Source of the DNA: Collinsella aerofaciens | GTDB taxonomy: Bacteria; Actinomycetota; Coriobacteriia; Coriobacteriales; Coriobacteriaceae | Assembly (NCBI GenBank): GCA_030826265.1 | Contig: JAPJOH010000002.1 | Coordinates: 1 to 64,000, forward strand | Direction of reading: 5' to 3' | DNA length: 64,000 bases | Shown: one piece after another, positions 7,840-15,591 of the stretch | How the letters are laid out: each line of letters opens with the position of its first letter | Numbering within the stretch: the stretch's first letter is position 1 | The notes under the pieces: model-generated | The model's input: only the letters and a program-made list of their open reading frames with translations | Databases searched by the model: none | What the model was told of the DNA's origin: nothing | Translations under genes and position numbers: made by a program

Positions 7840-8616
7840 CTAGAGCTCGTTGGCGGGCGGTTTTTTGAGCCGCTGCGACAGAACCCTATTGTTGGGACAG
7901 TACGTGTCGAGCAGGGCATGGAACCGCTGATTGTGGCTTGGCTCGAGCAAATGGACGAGCTCGTGGGCGACAACCATGTCAAGGCACTCGACGGGGTAGG
8001 CGGCAAGTTCGCGTGCAATGCGAATGGTGCCGGTTTTGGGCGTGCATGAGCCCCAGCGCGTTTTCATGCTGCGTACGGAAACGCGGGAAATGGCGACACC
8101 CATTGCGATTTCGTATGCGTGCACCATATCGCGCAGCGCCGATGTGACTTCGGACGTATAGAGCTGGTCGATGTGGATCTGGAGTTCTTTGGGCGTTAGG
8201 CCGTCGAGGGCTGTGCGCTGCTTTGCCTGCGTGCACCCACTTGGCTCGTCGGTACCCATAAAACTTGCGAAGGTAGCCTGCTTGGGCCGCGGTGCGGGTG
8301 GCTCAAAGTTGTGATCGAGTGCATCCTGAACGGTGATGGGTTTGCCCCAAAGCGCAATGATGGACGAGGGACTGAGCGGCTCTCGCGCCGTCGCCTGACG
8401 TTGCTCGCGCTGGGCACGTCGGCTGATAATCCAGGCGCTGTTGCGCTTCACAAACGCTTCGATACGCTCGCGGCTGGCGCCGAGCGGTGCACTGGCGTGG
8501 ACCTCACCGCTCGATGTGACGCGTAGGTTGAAGTTCTTGACGCGCTTTTTGGTAACGATGACGGGGGTGGGCGTCCCATCCGGTCGGGATGCGGAAATCG
8601 TAAACTGCTGCGTCAA
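7840..8616 (-). CDS. YgjP/SprT-like zinc metallopeptidase (DUF45 type)
   Basis: A protein of about 258 residues in the YgjP-like M48-related family. The C-terminus has TRWGSCTPKTGTIRIARELA, which leads to the zinc motif HELVHLLEPSHNQRFHALLD (HExxH plus a downstream histidine). I choose the TTG at 8616 because tccttc on the plus strand gives gaagga 6 bases before it. In-frame ATG codons at 8679 and 8649 fall inside a perfect palindrome and lack a ribosome binding site. The substrate is unknown; the family is often chromosomal and single-copy. The gene lies downstream of the dipeptidase gene on the same strand. Confidence 0.85.
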   Translation of the reverse strand: MTQQFTISASRPDGTPTPVIVTKKRVKNFNLRVTSSGEVHASAPLGASRERIEAFVKRNSAWIISRRAQREQRQATAREPLSPSSIIALWGKPITVQDALDHNFEPPAPRPKQATFASFMGTDEPSGCTQAKQRTALDGLTPKELQIHIDQLYTSEVTSALRDMVHAYEIAMGVAISRVSVRSMKTRWGSCTPKTGTIRIARELAAYPVECLDMVVAHELVHLLEPSHNQRFHALLDTYCPNNRVLSQRLKKPPANEL

Positions 8617-8639
8617 AAGCGGTCCTTCAGATTGGGGAC

Positions 8640-8673
8640 GGGCCGGCATGTCGACCGTTCGGCATGCCGGCCC
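8640..8673. repeat. 11-bp perfect palindrome between dipeptidase and metallopeptidase genes
   Basis: gggccggcatg (8640-8650) and catgccggccc (8663-8673) form a perfect stem with a 12-nt loop. It lacks a T run on either side, so it is a hairpin between two co-directional genes rather than a clear terminator. Confidence 0.6.
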
Positions 8674-8690
8674 GCTCAAGGGATGTGAAA

Positions 8691-9704
8691 TTAATAACGC
8701 TCAAAGAAGGCAAGCGCGTTGTCGCTGCAGAGCTTTTGCATCACGGTCTTGCCAAAGTGCTTGGAGAGCATGTTCTGGAACTCGGGCATCTTGCTGGCAT
8801 CGGAGAGGAAGGCGGGCACCGTGGCACCGTCCCAGTCGCCGCCGAGCGCGATGACGTCCTCGCCGCCCAGGTCGAGCCAGTGCTCGATATGTGCCGCTAG
8901 CTGGTCGAAGGTGACGTCTGCGGCGGTCTTGTCGGTTGCGTCGTTGAAAAGGAACTCGCTGCAGTAGTTGAGGCCGACGATACCGCCCATGTCGCGAATG
9001 GTGCGGAACTGGTCGTCGGTAAGGTTGCGTTTGACGCCGCAAACCGCACGGGAGTTGGAGTGGCTGGCGACGAAGGGACGTGTGGCGTGGGCGACAACCT
9101 CGTCAAAGCACTCATCGTTGAGGTGGGAGACGTCAAGCACCATGCCGGCGTGCTCCATCTGCGTAAGTGCCTCGATGCCGGCGGCGGTGAGGCCGGCGTG
9201 GGTATCGTGTCCGCTCGCGAGCGGTCCCTGCGCATTCCAGCTGAGCGATGACATGAGTACGCCCAAGCTCTTGAGCATCTCGATCAGCGCGGGGTCCTCG
9301 GCAAAGAACGTGGCGTTTTCGATGGTGTGGATGCAGGCGACCTTGCCGTCTTTGAGCGCGGGGCGAATGTCTGCGGCGCTGCGTACGTTGACCATGCGGT
9401 CGTGGTTGAGCATTGCCTGGCCGCTCATATGCGCCATGATCTGCGCCTGGAAGCGCGCGGCGTGGGCGGTGGGAATCTCGTCGGGGACAAACGTGGCGAA
9501 GCACTGTGCCCATGGCGTGTTGCCGATCTTTGCGAGCGAGATGGCGCAGGCGTTGCCCTCGATGAGGTCGAAATCTTGCGGATGCGTTTCGTCGCCGGGG
9601 AAATAACCGTCGGTGCCGGCGGTAAAGCGCAGGTCGAGATCGAGCGTGGCCCAGCCGATGCGGTCGGCGGTGTCGCAGTGTAGGTCAAATACGGGATATG
9701 CCAT
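8691..9704 (-). CDS. Membrane dipeptidase (peptidase family M19)
   Basis: A 337-residue zinc dipeptidase of the renal-dipeptidase family. The N-terminal FDLHCDTADRIGW holds the first metal ligands (HxD). SHSNSRAVCGVKRNLTDDQ and the C-terminal ALGGDWDGATVP match the family. There is no signal peptide, so the enzyme is probably cytoplasmic and hydrolyses dipeptides, including D-residue or dehydro types. The ATG at 9704 is preceded by ggagg; a second ATG 30 bases upstream has no ribosome binding site. Divergent from the FKBP gene. Confidence 0.94.
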   Translation of the reverse strand: MAYPVFDLHCDTADRIGWATLDLDLRFTAGTDGYFPGDETHPQDFDLIEGNACAISLAKIGNTPWAQCFATFVPDEIPTAHAARFQAQIMAHMSGQAMLNHDRMVNVRSAADIRPALKDGKVACIHTIENATFFAEDPALIEMLKSLGVLMSSLSWNAQGPLASGHDTHAGLTAAGIEALTQMEHAGMVLDVSHLNDECFDEVVAHATRPFVASHSNSRAVCGVKRNLTDDQFRTIRDMGGIVGLNYCSEFLFNDATDKTAADVTFDQLAAHIEHWLDLGGEDVIALGGDWDGATVPAFLSDASKMPEFQNMLSKHFGKTVMQKLCSDNALAFFERY

Positions 9705-9736
9705 GGTTCCTCCGGTTGCAGCGTTTCTTTGCAAAC

Positions 9737-9766
9737 TGTCATTGAATTGTATGACTAGGGTATAGT
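9737..9766 (+). promoter_or_regulatory. Candidate promoter of the FKBP / UreE-like pair
   Basis: A -10-like tatagt (9761-9766) is preceded by tgtcat (9737-9742) with an 18-bp spacer, in the divergent region between the dipeptidase and the FKBP gene. The -35 element is weak. Confidence 0.4.
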
Positions 9767-9824
9767 TAGCGCCATATGTTCACGGCGGCCCGCGTTGTGC
9801 GCCGCCCTTATCACGGAGGTTACC

Positions 9825-10253
9825 ATGTCCAACCAGGGCAAGAAGGTCAAGACCCATTATCGCGGCACGCTCGATGACGGCACGCAGTTCGATAGCTCCT
9901 ACGATCGCGGCGAGCCGCTGGAGTTCACCTGCGGCGCCGGTCAGATGATCAAGGGCTTCGACGCCGCTGTTGTCGACATGCAGGTGGGCGAGAAGAAGAC
10001 CGTGCACATCCCGGCTGCCGATGCCTACGGCGAGCACAATCCCGAGATGGTTATTACCTTCCCGGCCGAACAGGTTCCCAACATCGAGCAGATTGAGAAG
10101 GGCATGAAGCTCTTCTTGTCCACGCCGAGCGGTATGCCCGTCCCCGCCGTGGTCATCGATGTAACGCCCGAGGCCGTGACGCTCGACGCCAACCACGAGC
10201 TGGCCGGTAAGGACCTCAACTTTGATATCGAGCTCGTCGAGGTCGAGGGTTAG
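9825..10253 (+). CDS. FKBP-type peptidyl-prolyl isomerase (SlyD-like)
   Basis: A 142-residue cis-trans prolyl isomerase and chaperone. An FKBP half (VKTHYRGTLDDGTQFDSSYDRGEPLEF ... GAGQMIKGFD in parts) is interrupted by an insert-in-flap chaperone domain (AYGEHNPEMVITFPAEQVP), the arrangement of SlyD. The histidine/cysteine-rich metal-binding tail of E. coli SlyD is absent. The start follows acggaggt. The UreE-like gene begins 3 bp after its stop codon, so the two are cotranscribed. Confidence 0.93.
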   Translation: MSNQGKKVKTHYRGTLDDGTQFDSSYDRGEPLEFTCGAGQMIKGFDAAVVDMQVGEKKTVHIPAADAYGEHNPEMVITFPAEQVPNIEQIEKGMKLFLSTPSGMPVPAVVIDVTPEAVTLDANHELAGKDLNFDIELVEVEG

Positions 10254-10256
10254 AGT

Positions 10257-10835
10257 ATGCCTGAACGCTTGGTTTCGACGACATGCTTGGGAAATCTCAA
10301 CGATCCGTCCTATGAACTCCTGCTTCGCCGGAAGTTGGGCGGCGTCTTTGAAGTTGACGATCTGCTGCTCGATTGGGACCAGGCTGATGTATACGCGTTT
10401 GTGGGCGTGACGGAGCTGGGGCGCACGGTCGATGTTCGGCTGGATACTGCCGACGGCGGTCGTCTTGCCGACGGCGACGTGCTCGCCATTGACCGTTCGG
10501 GCATGGTGCCCGTGGCGGTTGTCGTGCGCTTGCGCAGCGCCGAGGTTTATTTGGTCGAAGTTGACCGCATGGACCCGATTGCGCTCGCGCATTCGTGCTG
10601 GGAGATCGGCAACATGCATGCGCCGCTCTTCCGGGGCGACTCGGACGAGCATACTGTGCGCATGTATACGCCGGTGCAGCCTGTTTTGGGCCGCATGCTC
10701 CGGGGTGTCGAGGGTGTTCGGCTCTCGCTGGTTACCCGTGAACTCGATGCGGACCGGCGCTTTGCGTCGAGTGCGGCGGAGGTCGTCGTGAGCATGGCTC
10801 CCGACTTTACCATCGTAAAAAAGGCGCGCGGCTAA
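10257..10835 (+). CDS. UreE-like nickel metallochaperone homologue
   Basis: A 192-residue protein whose C-terminal half resembles UreE, the nickel carrier of urease: HSCWEIGNMHAPLF, with H121 aligning to the conserved GNRHxP nickel histidine, then PVLGRMLRGVEGVRLSLVTREL. The N-terminal half (residues 1-75) has the weaker UreE_N-like strand pattern. There is no histidine-rich tail and no urease gene in the window. It lies 3 bp after a SlyD-like gene; SlyD is itself a nickel chaperone in enterobacteria, so a role in metal delivery to another nickel enzyme is a reasonable inference. Confidence 0.75.
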   Translation: MPERLVSTTCLGNLNDPSYELLLRRKLGGVFEVDDLLLDWDQADVYAFVGVTELGRTVDVRLDTADGGRLADGDVLAIDRSGMVPVAVVVRLRSAEVYLVEVDRMDPIALAHSCWEIGNMHAPLFRGDSDEHTVRMYTPVQPVLGRMLRGVEGVRLSLVTRELDADRRFASSAAEVVVSMAPDFTIVKKARG

Positions 10836-10918
10836 GCGCGCGTATGCGCAAGACGGGCTTTGAGGGGCGACCGATCAAGGTCCGTCTTGCTGTTGATATG
10901 AGGCTTTGGGGGAAGCAT

Positions 10919-11716
10919 ATGGGTCTTGAGGGAATCAAACTGATTGCATGCGATTTGGACGGCACGTTGCTGCATCCGGGGGAGCGCGAGCTGCGTTCCG
11001 AGGCCTTTGAGCTTATCGATGAGCTGCATCGTCGTGGTATCGTGTTTATGCCGGCGAGTGGCCGTCAATATGCGAGCTTGCGCTACCTGTTTGCCCCGGT
11101 GGCCGATGAGCTCGCCTATGTATGCGAAAACGGAACCCTGGTGATGAGCGAGGGGCGTGCCGTCGTCAAGCGTTCCATGGAGCGTAGCCTTGCTATGGTT
11201 ATCGCGAATACCGTGGTTGCGTATCCCCATACCGACATGACCCTTTCGTGTGAGGGGCACATCTACACCATGAGCGGCAACGATGCGTTCGTCGACCATT
11301 TGCGCTATGTGGTCCACTGCGATGTGGCGGTGGTCGACCGTCCCGAGGACATCGACGAGGATGTCATTAAGATTGGCTTCCAGACGCCCGAGGTGGATTA
11401 TCCGGCGGCCCGGGAGTATTTCGAGCGCCTCTTTGGCGACCGTGTCGATGTGATGACGTCAGGAACCGCATGGACGGACCTTATCGGTTTCGGTTCGGGC
11501 AAGGGCTCCGCGCTTGTCGATTACGGTCGTGTCCTGGGGATTTCGCCCGATGAGATGATGGCATTTGGCGACAATGAGAACGATCGCGACATGCTCAACG
11601 TCGTGGGCCATCCCTATCTGATGGAGAGCTGCAACCCCACCATGCGCGGTATCAACGATCGCGTCCGTTACGTGCACACGGTCGAAGAAGAACTGCACCG
11701 CCTGCTCGCCGAGTAG
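10919..11716 (+). CDS. Cof-type HAD-IIB phosphatase
   Basis: A 265-residue HAD hydrolase of the Cof/YbiV type, likely acting on sugar phosphates or flavin/pyridoxal phosphates. Motif I is LIACDLDGTLLHPGE near residue 6, motif II is PASGRQYASL, and motifs III/IV are K near 200 and MMAFGDNENDRDML. The ATG at 10919 has ggggga at a good distance; the frame is open about 75 bases further upstream without a better start. The substrate cannot be deduced. Confidence 0.9.
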   Translation: MGLEGIKLIACDLDGTLLHPGERELRSEAFELIDELHRRGIVFMPASGRQYASLRYLFAPVADELAYVCENGTLVMSEGRAVVKRSMERSLAMVIANTVVAYPHTDMTLSCEGHIYTMSGNDAFVDHLRYVVHCDVAVVDRPEDIDEDVIKIGFQTPEVDYPAAREYFERLFGDRVDVMTSGTAWTDLIGFGSGKGSALVDYGRVLGISPDEMMAFGDNENDRDMLNVVGHPYLMESCNPTMRGINDRVRYVHTVEEELHRLLAE

Positions 11717-11719
11717 GTT

Positions 11720-11790
11720 TTCGGGACATGCCTAGAAATGTACTGTTTGCTGCAAAGCGCGGAAAGGTGGATTTTAAGGCATGTCCCGAA
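11720..11790. repeat. 14-bp inverted repeat between convergent genes
   Basis: ttcgggacatgcct (11720-11733) and aggcatgtcccgaa (11777-11790) are perfect reverse complements with a 43-nt loop. The hairpin lies between the HAD gene and the convergent Fur-type gene and may end transcription from both sides, although no T run follows. The half-site cgggacat also occurs in the repeat ahead of nrdG. Confidence 0.7.
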
Positions 11791-11793
11791 CAT

Positions 11794-12174
11794 CTACCGG
11801 CAGTCGGGGCAGAGACCCTCGAAGATGGTGTAGTGCGACGTGACGTGCCAGCCGATTTGCTCGGACGCTTTGGCGTCGAGCTGGGCATCGAAGGGGAGCG
11901 GTACGTCGATGACGCGGCTGCACGAGGTGCAGATGATATGCGCATGCGGCTCGATCGTGCGATCGAAGCGGCTGCCGCCCGGCGTCTTGATGGAGAGGAT
12001 CTCGCCGGCGTCGGCCAAGAGATTGAGATTGCGGTAGACCGTACCGCGGCTGATTTTGTCATCCTGCGCGCGCACGGCGTTGTAGATTTCGTCGGCGGTG
12101 GGATGGTTATAGCTTTGGCGCACGGCGTCAAGAACCAGCTTTCGCTGCCTGGTATTCCTTCTTTGCACCGCCAT
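11794..12174 (-). CDS. Fur-family metal- or peroxide-responsive repressor
   Basis: A 126-residue Fur/PerR-type regulator. A winged helix (TRQRKLVLDAVRQSYNHPTA ... ISRGTVYRNLNLLADAGEI) is followed by a dimerisation domain with HAHIICTSCSRVIDVP and a C-terminal CPDC, giving two CxxC pairs for structural zinc. The short C-terminus, which ends at CPDCR, favours a PerR/Fur type rather than Zur, but the sensed metal is uncertain. The ATG at 12174 is preceded by gaggcgagg. Confidence 0.92.
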   Translation of the reverse strand: MAVQRRNTRQRKLVLDAVRQSYNHPTADEIYNAVRAQDDKISRGTVYRNLNLLADAGEILSIKTPGGSRFDRTIEPHAHIICTSCSRVIDVPLPFDAQLDAKASEQIGWHVTSHYTIFEGLCPDCR

Positions 12175-12235
12175 GCGCCTCGCCTCTTTTCTATCAACGG
12201 TCGTAGGTAAATGATACCGTATTTAGCACACAATA

Positions 12236-12646
12236 CTAATAATGAGGACTGAAACCGTCTTCATTGGCAAGTGGGGCTCGGGCCTGAGCGTCTATGAGGC
12301 GAAAACGCGTTCCCATGCGCTCGTAGGAGGCATGAAGCGCCTCGAGATGAGATAGGATATTTGCCGGAGCTCCCTGTATCTCCATCTCGACTGAGCCGTC
12401 TTCCATGTTACGCACCCAGCCGGTGAGTGCGCGTGCCTGCGCGAGGTTGGTGTTGGTAAAGCGAAAACCAACGCCTTGGACTTGCCCCTCCCAGCGCAGG
12501 AAATAGCGCAGGGGAGTGTCTTGAGTGGCCTCGTCGCTTGCGAGCACAGTAAGCCTGCGGCGCAGCTCGAGCTCGACGTTTGATGGTTTTTGAGGCTCTC
12601 GACTGCCGCCGGTGACGCTGGAGAAGAACGTATCGAAGAGGCCCAT
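12236..12646 (-). CDS. acyP: Acylphosphatase
   Basis: A 136-residue protein. An N-terminal segment of about 45 residues is followed by an acylphosphatase domain, YFLRWEGQVQGVGFRFTNT, with the phosphate-binding arginine and the asparagine in GWVRNMEDGSVEMEIQG. The enzyme hydrolyses acyl phosphates. The ATG lies 2 bases after the stop codon of the Gfo/Idh gene, so translation is probably coupled. A longer frame upstream overlaps that gene and is not supported. Confidence 0.88.
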   Translation of the reverse strand: MGLFDTFFSSVTGGSREPQKPSNVELELRRRLTVLASDEATQDTPLRYFLRWEGQVQGVGFRFTNTNLAQARALTGWVRNMEDGSVEMEIQGAPANILSHLEALHASYERMGTRFRLIDAQARAPLANEDGFSPHY

Positions 12647-12648
12647 CG

Positions 12649-13755
12649 CTATGCCTGCTTGCCTGCGTCGGCCGGGAAGGTAATGCCGGCCTGCTGGCGC
12701 ACGGCATCCATGATGCGTAGTGAGACGAGCGTGACATCGCGGTAGTGGCCAAGCTCGTGGCGTCCCGCCGGGGTCTCCCAAATCTCTTCCTTGACGTTAT
12801 CGATGCCGCCGATGGCGGTGATGAAGTCTGTGAGTTCGTATTCCATAGTGTTGCTCGATTTGGGCAGGTCGAGCACGCGGCCGTTGTCGCCCTGTTCGCG
12901 CGGCGCCTCGGTCGCCGAGCCGCGTACGACGTCGCCGCGATAGTCGATGCGGACGTTGCGGGGCGTGGACAGATGGTCGATCTGGATAGTGCCACGCTCG
13001 CCTTCGATCTGCGAGGGCAGCAGGTCATTCGTAATTTTGGAGTGCGCGAGCTCGACGGAGATACGGCCACCGCCGTAGCTGGCGAGGATGGAACCGCAGC
13101 CGTCGATGGGGCCGTGCGTGAGCTGTCGCGTGGTGGGATCGAGCAGGGTGGTCATGCTCGTAAGGCCGGAGGGCATGCCGAAAATCTCGACCATGGGCTC
13201 GACGGTGTAGACGCCAATATCCATGAGGGAACCCGAGGCCATATTGCAGTCGAAGATATTGGTGGCGCGTCCCGCGAGAATCTCGTTGTAGCGCGAGGAA
13301 TATTTTCCAAAGCGCAATGAGGCGCGGCGGATGGGGGCGATCTCACCCAGGGCGTCCTCGATGGCGTGGAAGGCGGGATCGTGGAGGGGACGCATGGCCT
13401 CGAGGGCCACGACACCTGCTGCCTCGGCAGCGCGGAAGACTTCCAGCGCTTGCGCCTCGGTGGCGCAGAAGGGCTTCTCGACGATGACGTGCTTGCCACC
13501 GGCGATGCAGGCAAGGGCCTGCTCGTAGTGAAGTGCGTTGGGGCTGCCGATATAGACGGCGTCGACGTCGGCGGCTGCCGCGAGCTCATCGAGTGAAGTA
13601 AAGTTTCGCTCGCCACCGCGCTCGGCGGTAAAGGCAGCACCGCGATTGGCATCGCGCGAGAGCGTGCCCACAAACGCGGCTTGGTCGTTGGCGTTGACGA
13701 CCTGGATAAAGTCGTCGGTAATCATGGATGTGCCGATGGTCGCTATACGCAGCAT
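12649..13755 (-). CDS. Gfo/Idh/MocA-family NAD(P)-dependent oxidoreductase
   Basis: A 368-residue sugar- or cyclitol-dehydrogenase-like protein. The Rossmann N-terminus (LRIATIGTSMITDDF) and the core EKPFCAT, the lysine region of the family, are visible, followed by a C-terminal alpha/beta domain with MDIGVYTVEPM. The ATG follows gggggata. The substrate is unknown. It forms a two-gene unit with the acylphosphatase gene. Confidence 0.92.
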   Translation of the reverse strand: MLRIATIGTSMITDDFIQVVNANDQAAFVGTLSRDANRGAAFTAERGGERNFTSLDELAAAADVDAVYIGSPNALHYEQALACIAGGKHVIVEKPFCATEAQALEVFRAAEAAGVVALEAMRPLHDPAFHAIEDALGEIAPIRRASLRFGKYSSRYNEILAGRATNIFDCNMASGSLMDIGVYTVEPMVEIFGMPSGLTSMTTLLDPTTRQLTHGPIDGCGSILASYGGGRISVELAHSKITNDLLPSQIEGERGTIQIDHLSTPRNVRIDYRGDVVRGSATEAPREQGDNGRVLDLPKSSNTMEYELTDFITAIGGIDNVKEEIWETPAGRHELGHYRDVTLVSLRIMDAVRQQAGITFPADAGKQA

Positions 13756-13830
13756 GTATCCCCCTCGTGCCGTTCGGTTTACAGGATGAGTGTAGCGCGA
13801 AGGGGCAGGAAATAGCGTACGAAGACGCCG

Positions 13831-14316
13831 TTACAGGTCGCTCTCGTTAAAGCCGGTGTCGATATCGAGGTTGCTGCCGTCGGCCGCCGTGGTGGCGAGC
13901 TCGTCGCAGCGCTCGTTGAGCTCATGGCCGGCGTGACCCTTAATCCAGATGAACTCAACCTTGTGCTTGCTCTTTGCGGTGAGTAGGCGCTCCCACAGAT
14001 CGCGGTTCTTGACGGGCTGCTTGTTGGCGGTCTTCCAGCCGCGTTTTTTCCATCCGTCAATCCAGTGCTTGTTGAAGGCGTTAACGACGTACTGCGAATC
14101 GGAATGGACTTCGACGTCGCAGGGGCGGTTGAGCGCCTCGAGTGCCACGATAACGGCCATGAGCTCCATGCGGTTGTTGGTGGTCTTGGCGTAGCCGCGC
14201 GAAAGCTCAGAGGTGAAGGTCTTGCCGGCGGGGTTGGTGTATTTGAGCACGGCGCCGTAGCCGCCGCGTCCCGGATTTGATCGGGCCGAGCCGTCGGTAT
14301 AGATGATGACCTTCAC
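13831..14316 (-). CDS. rnhA: Ribonuclease HI
   Basis: A 161-residue RNase H that cuts the RNA strand of RNA-DNA hybrids. The catalytic carboxylates are in VIIYTDGSARSNPG, NNRMELMA, HSDSQYVVNAF and NERCDELA. I choose the GTG at 14316: gaaagga lies 5 bases upstream, and the overlapping ATG (atgtga) is out of frame. The extended frame to 14367 has no start signal. Confidence 0.95.
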   Translation of the reverse strand: MKVIIYTDGSARSNPGRGGYGAVLKYTNPAGKTFTSELSRGYAKTTNNRMELMAVIVALEALNRPCDVEVHSDSQYVVNAFNKHWIDGWKKRGWKTANKQPVKNRDLWERLLTAKSKHKVEFIWIKGHAGHELNERCDELATTAADGSNLDIDTGFNESDL

Positions 14317-14379
14317 ATGGTTCCTTTCGTTGGGTACGTTTCGCGTGAGTGACCATTGTAGCGCCATGCCCGCCGGGGG

Positions 14380-15318
14380 CTAGCAATCTACGATTTCTAC
14401 CCCGTCTTCCGACAGTTGGTTGGCATGGATGATGCGGTTGAGCTCGTCGAGGTATTGCTGCAAGAGGGGAGAGGGCTTGCGCTCGTCGTGCATGATATAG
14501 CCTACGTGCATCGTTGGGGCGTCTGCTAACGGGATCGATGCCATACCCCATTGCATTTCATTGGAGAGGACACCGGTCGACAGGGTGTAACCGTTCGACG
14601 TGATAAGTAAGTTAGTAAGTGTTCCGCGGTCCGAGATTCGTATGTTGCGGTCGCAAGGGATATAGCTAAAAGGTTCCTCGGCGTAATAGAAGGAGTTTGA
14701 GGTTCCCTGTTCAAAGCTGTAGCGCGTATAGGGTGTGAGGTCGGCAAGGGACAGCTGCGGGCGGCGGGCAAGCGGGTGGCGCTCGCTAACGAAGACGTGG
14801 ACCGTCGCGTCGAATAGGGGATGGAAGCTCGCGCGCGCATCGGCAAAAGCCTTCTGCAGAACACGGGCGTTAAAGTCATCCAGATACAGAATGCCGATAT
14901 CGCTGCGAAACGCGCGGACGTCATCGATGATCTGCGATGTGGTAGTCTCGCGCATGATGAACTCGAACTTGCTGTCGCGGCAGCGCTCGACTACGTTGAC
15001 AAAGGCCTCGACCGAAAAGGCGTAGTGTTGGGCGGAAATGGCGAGGCGGGCTTGCGGGGTACCGCCGTCCTCGTAGCGGGCCTCGAGCATGTCGGCCTGC
15101 TCTACGACCTGGCGTGCATAACCCAAAAGCTCGGTGCCGTCGTTGGTGAGTGCAACACCGCGGCTGGAGCGCGTAAAGATTTCGATATGAAGTTCCTGCT
15201 CCAGGCTTTTGACGGCATTGGAGATATTGGACTGTGCCGTATAGAGGCGCTGGGCTGCGGCGTTGATCGAACCGGACTCTGCCACGGCGATCAAAAAGCG
15301 AAGCTGTTGGAGGGTCAT
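14380..15318 (-). CDS. LysR-family transcriptional regulator, divergent from metY
   Basis: A 312-residue LysR regulator. The N-terminal winged helix is LRFLIAVAESGSINAAAQRLYTAQ, followed by a periplasmic-binding-like effector domain. Its gene is divergent from metY, and a 7-bp inverted repeat with T-N11-A character (15338-15360) lies between them, so it probably controls sulfur assimilation into homocysteine or cysteine, as CysB-like proteins do. The effector is unknown. Confidence 0.92.
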   Translation of the reverse strand: MTLQQLRFLIAVAESGSINAAAQRLYTAQSNISNAVKSLEQELHIEIFTRSSRGVALTNDGTELLGYARQVVEQADMLEARYEDGGTPQARLAISAQHYAFSVEAFVNVVERCRDSKFEFIMRETTTSQIIDDVRAFRSDIGILYLDDFNARVLQKAFADARASFHPLFDATVHVFVSERHPLARRPQLSLADLTPYTRYSFEQGTSNSFYYAEEPFSYIPCDRNIRISDRGTLTNLLITSNGYTLSTGVLSNEMQWGMASIPLADAPTMHVGYIMHDERKPSPLLQQYLDELNRIIHANQLSEDGVEIVDC

Positions 15319-15337
15319 CGGCGCCCGTCCTTTCGAG

Positions 15338-15360
15338 TGTTATCTATAAAACCGATAACA
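15338..15360. promoter_or_regulatory. LysR-type operator candidate upstream of metY
   Basis: tgttatc (15338-15344) and gataaca (15354-15360) form a perfect inverted repeat with a 9-bp centre and the T-N11-A geometry. It is centred near -66 relative to the predicted metY start of transcription, the usual place for a LysR activation site, and about 30 bp upstream of the lysR start codon. Confidence 0.65.
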
Positions 15361-15379
15361 GGCTAGCGCTTTAAAGTGA

Positions 15380-15408
15380 TTGACCGAGGAAAACAATGCT
15401 CGTACTAT
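15380..15408 (+). promoter_or_regulatory. metY promoter
   Basis: ttgacc (15380-15385) and tactat (15403-15408) are separated by 17 bp. The resulting leader of about 175 nt carries an imperfect hairpin (ggaggcccgcat with atgccgggctcc). I do not recognise a known SAM riboswitch or T-box. Confidence 0.7.
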
Positions 15409-15591
15409 TCAAAACACACAAAGACGGTAGGTAATTAAGCCAACTACGGAACCGGGATGCGAAAGGAGGCCCGCATATGAATTGCTTACCAAGACGAATG
15501 CCGGGCTCCTGTTTGCGCCCGTCGGCGTGATCAGGAGACAGCGACTCACTTCTCTTACTCTTATTACTTTTGTTCGATCAAGGAGATCATC

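Noticed and set aside
8640..8679. ATG starts at 8679 and 8649 for the metallopeptidase gene
   Set aside because: Both lie in a palindrome and lack a Shine-Dalgarno site, whereas the TTG at 8616 has gaagga at 6 bases.
15409..15591. SAM riboswitch or T-box ahead of metY
   Set aside because: Neither the SAM-I core nor the T-box tggn motif with a specifier hairpin could be found by reading.
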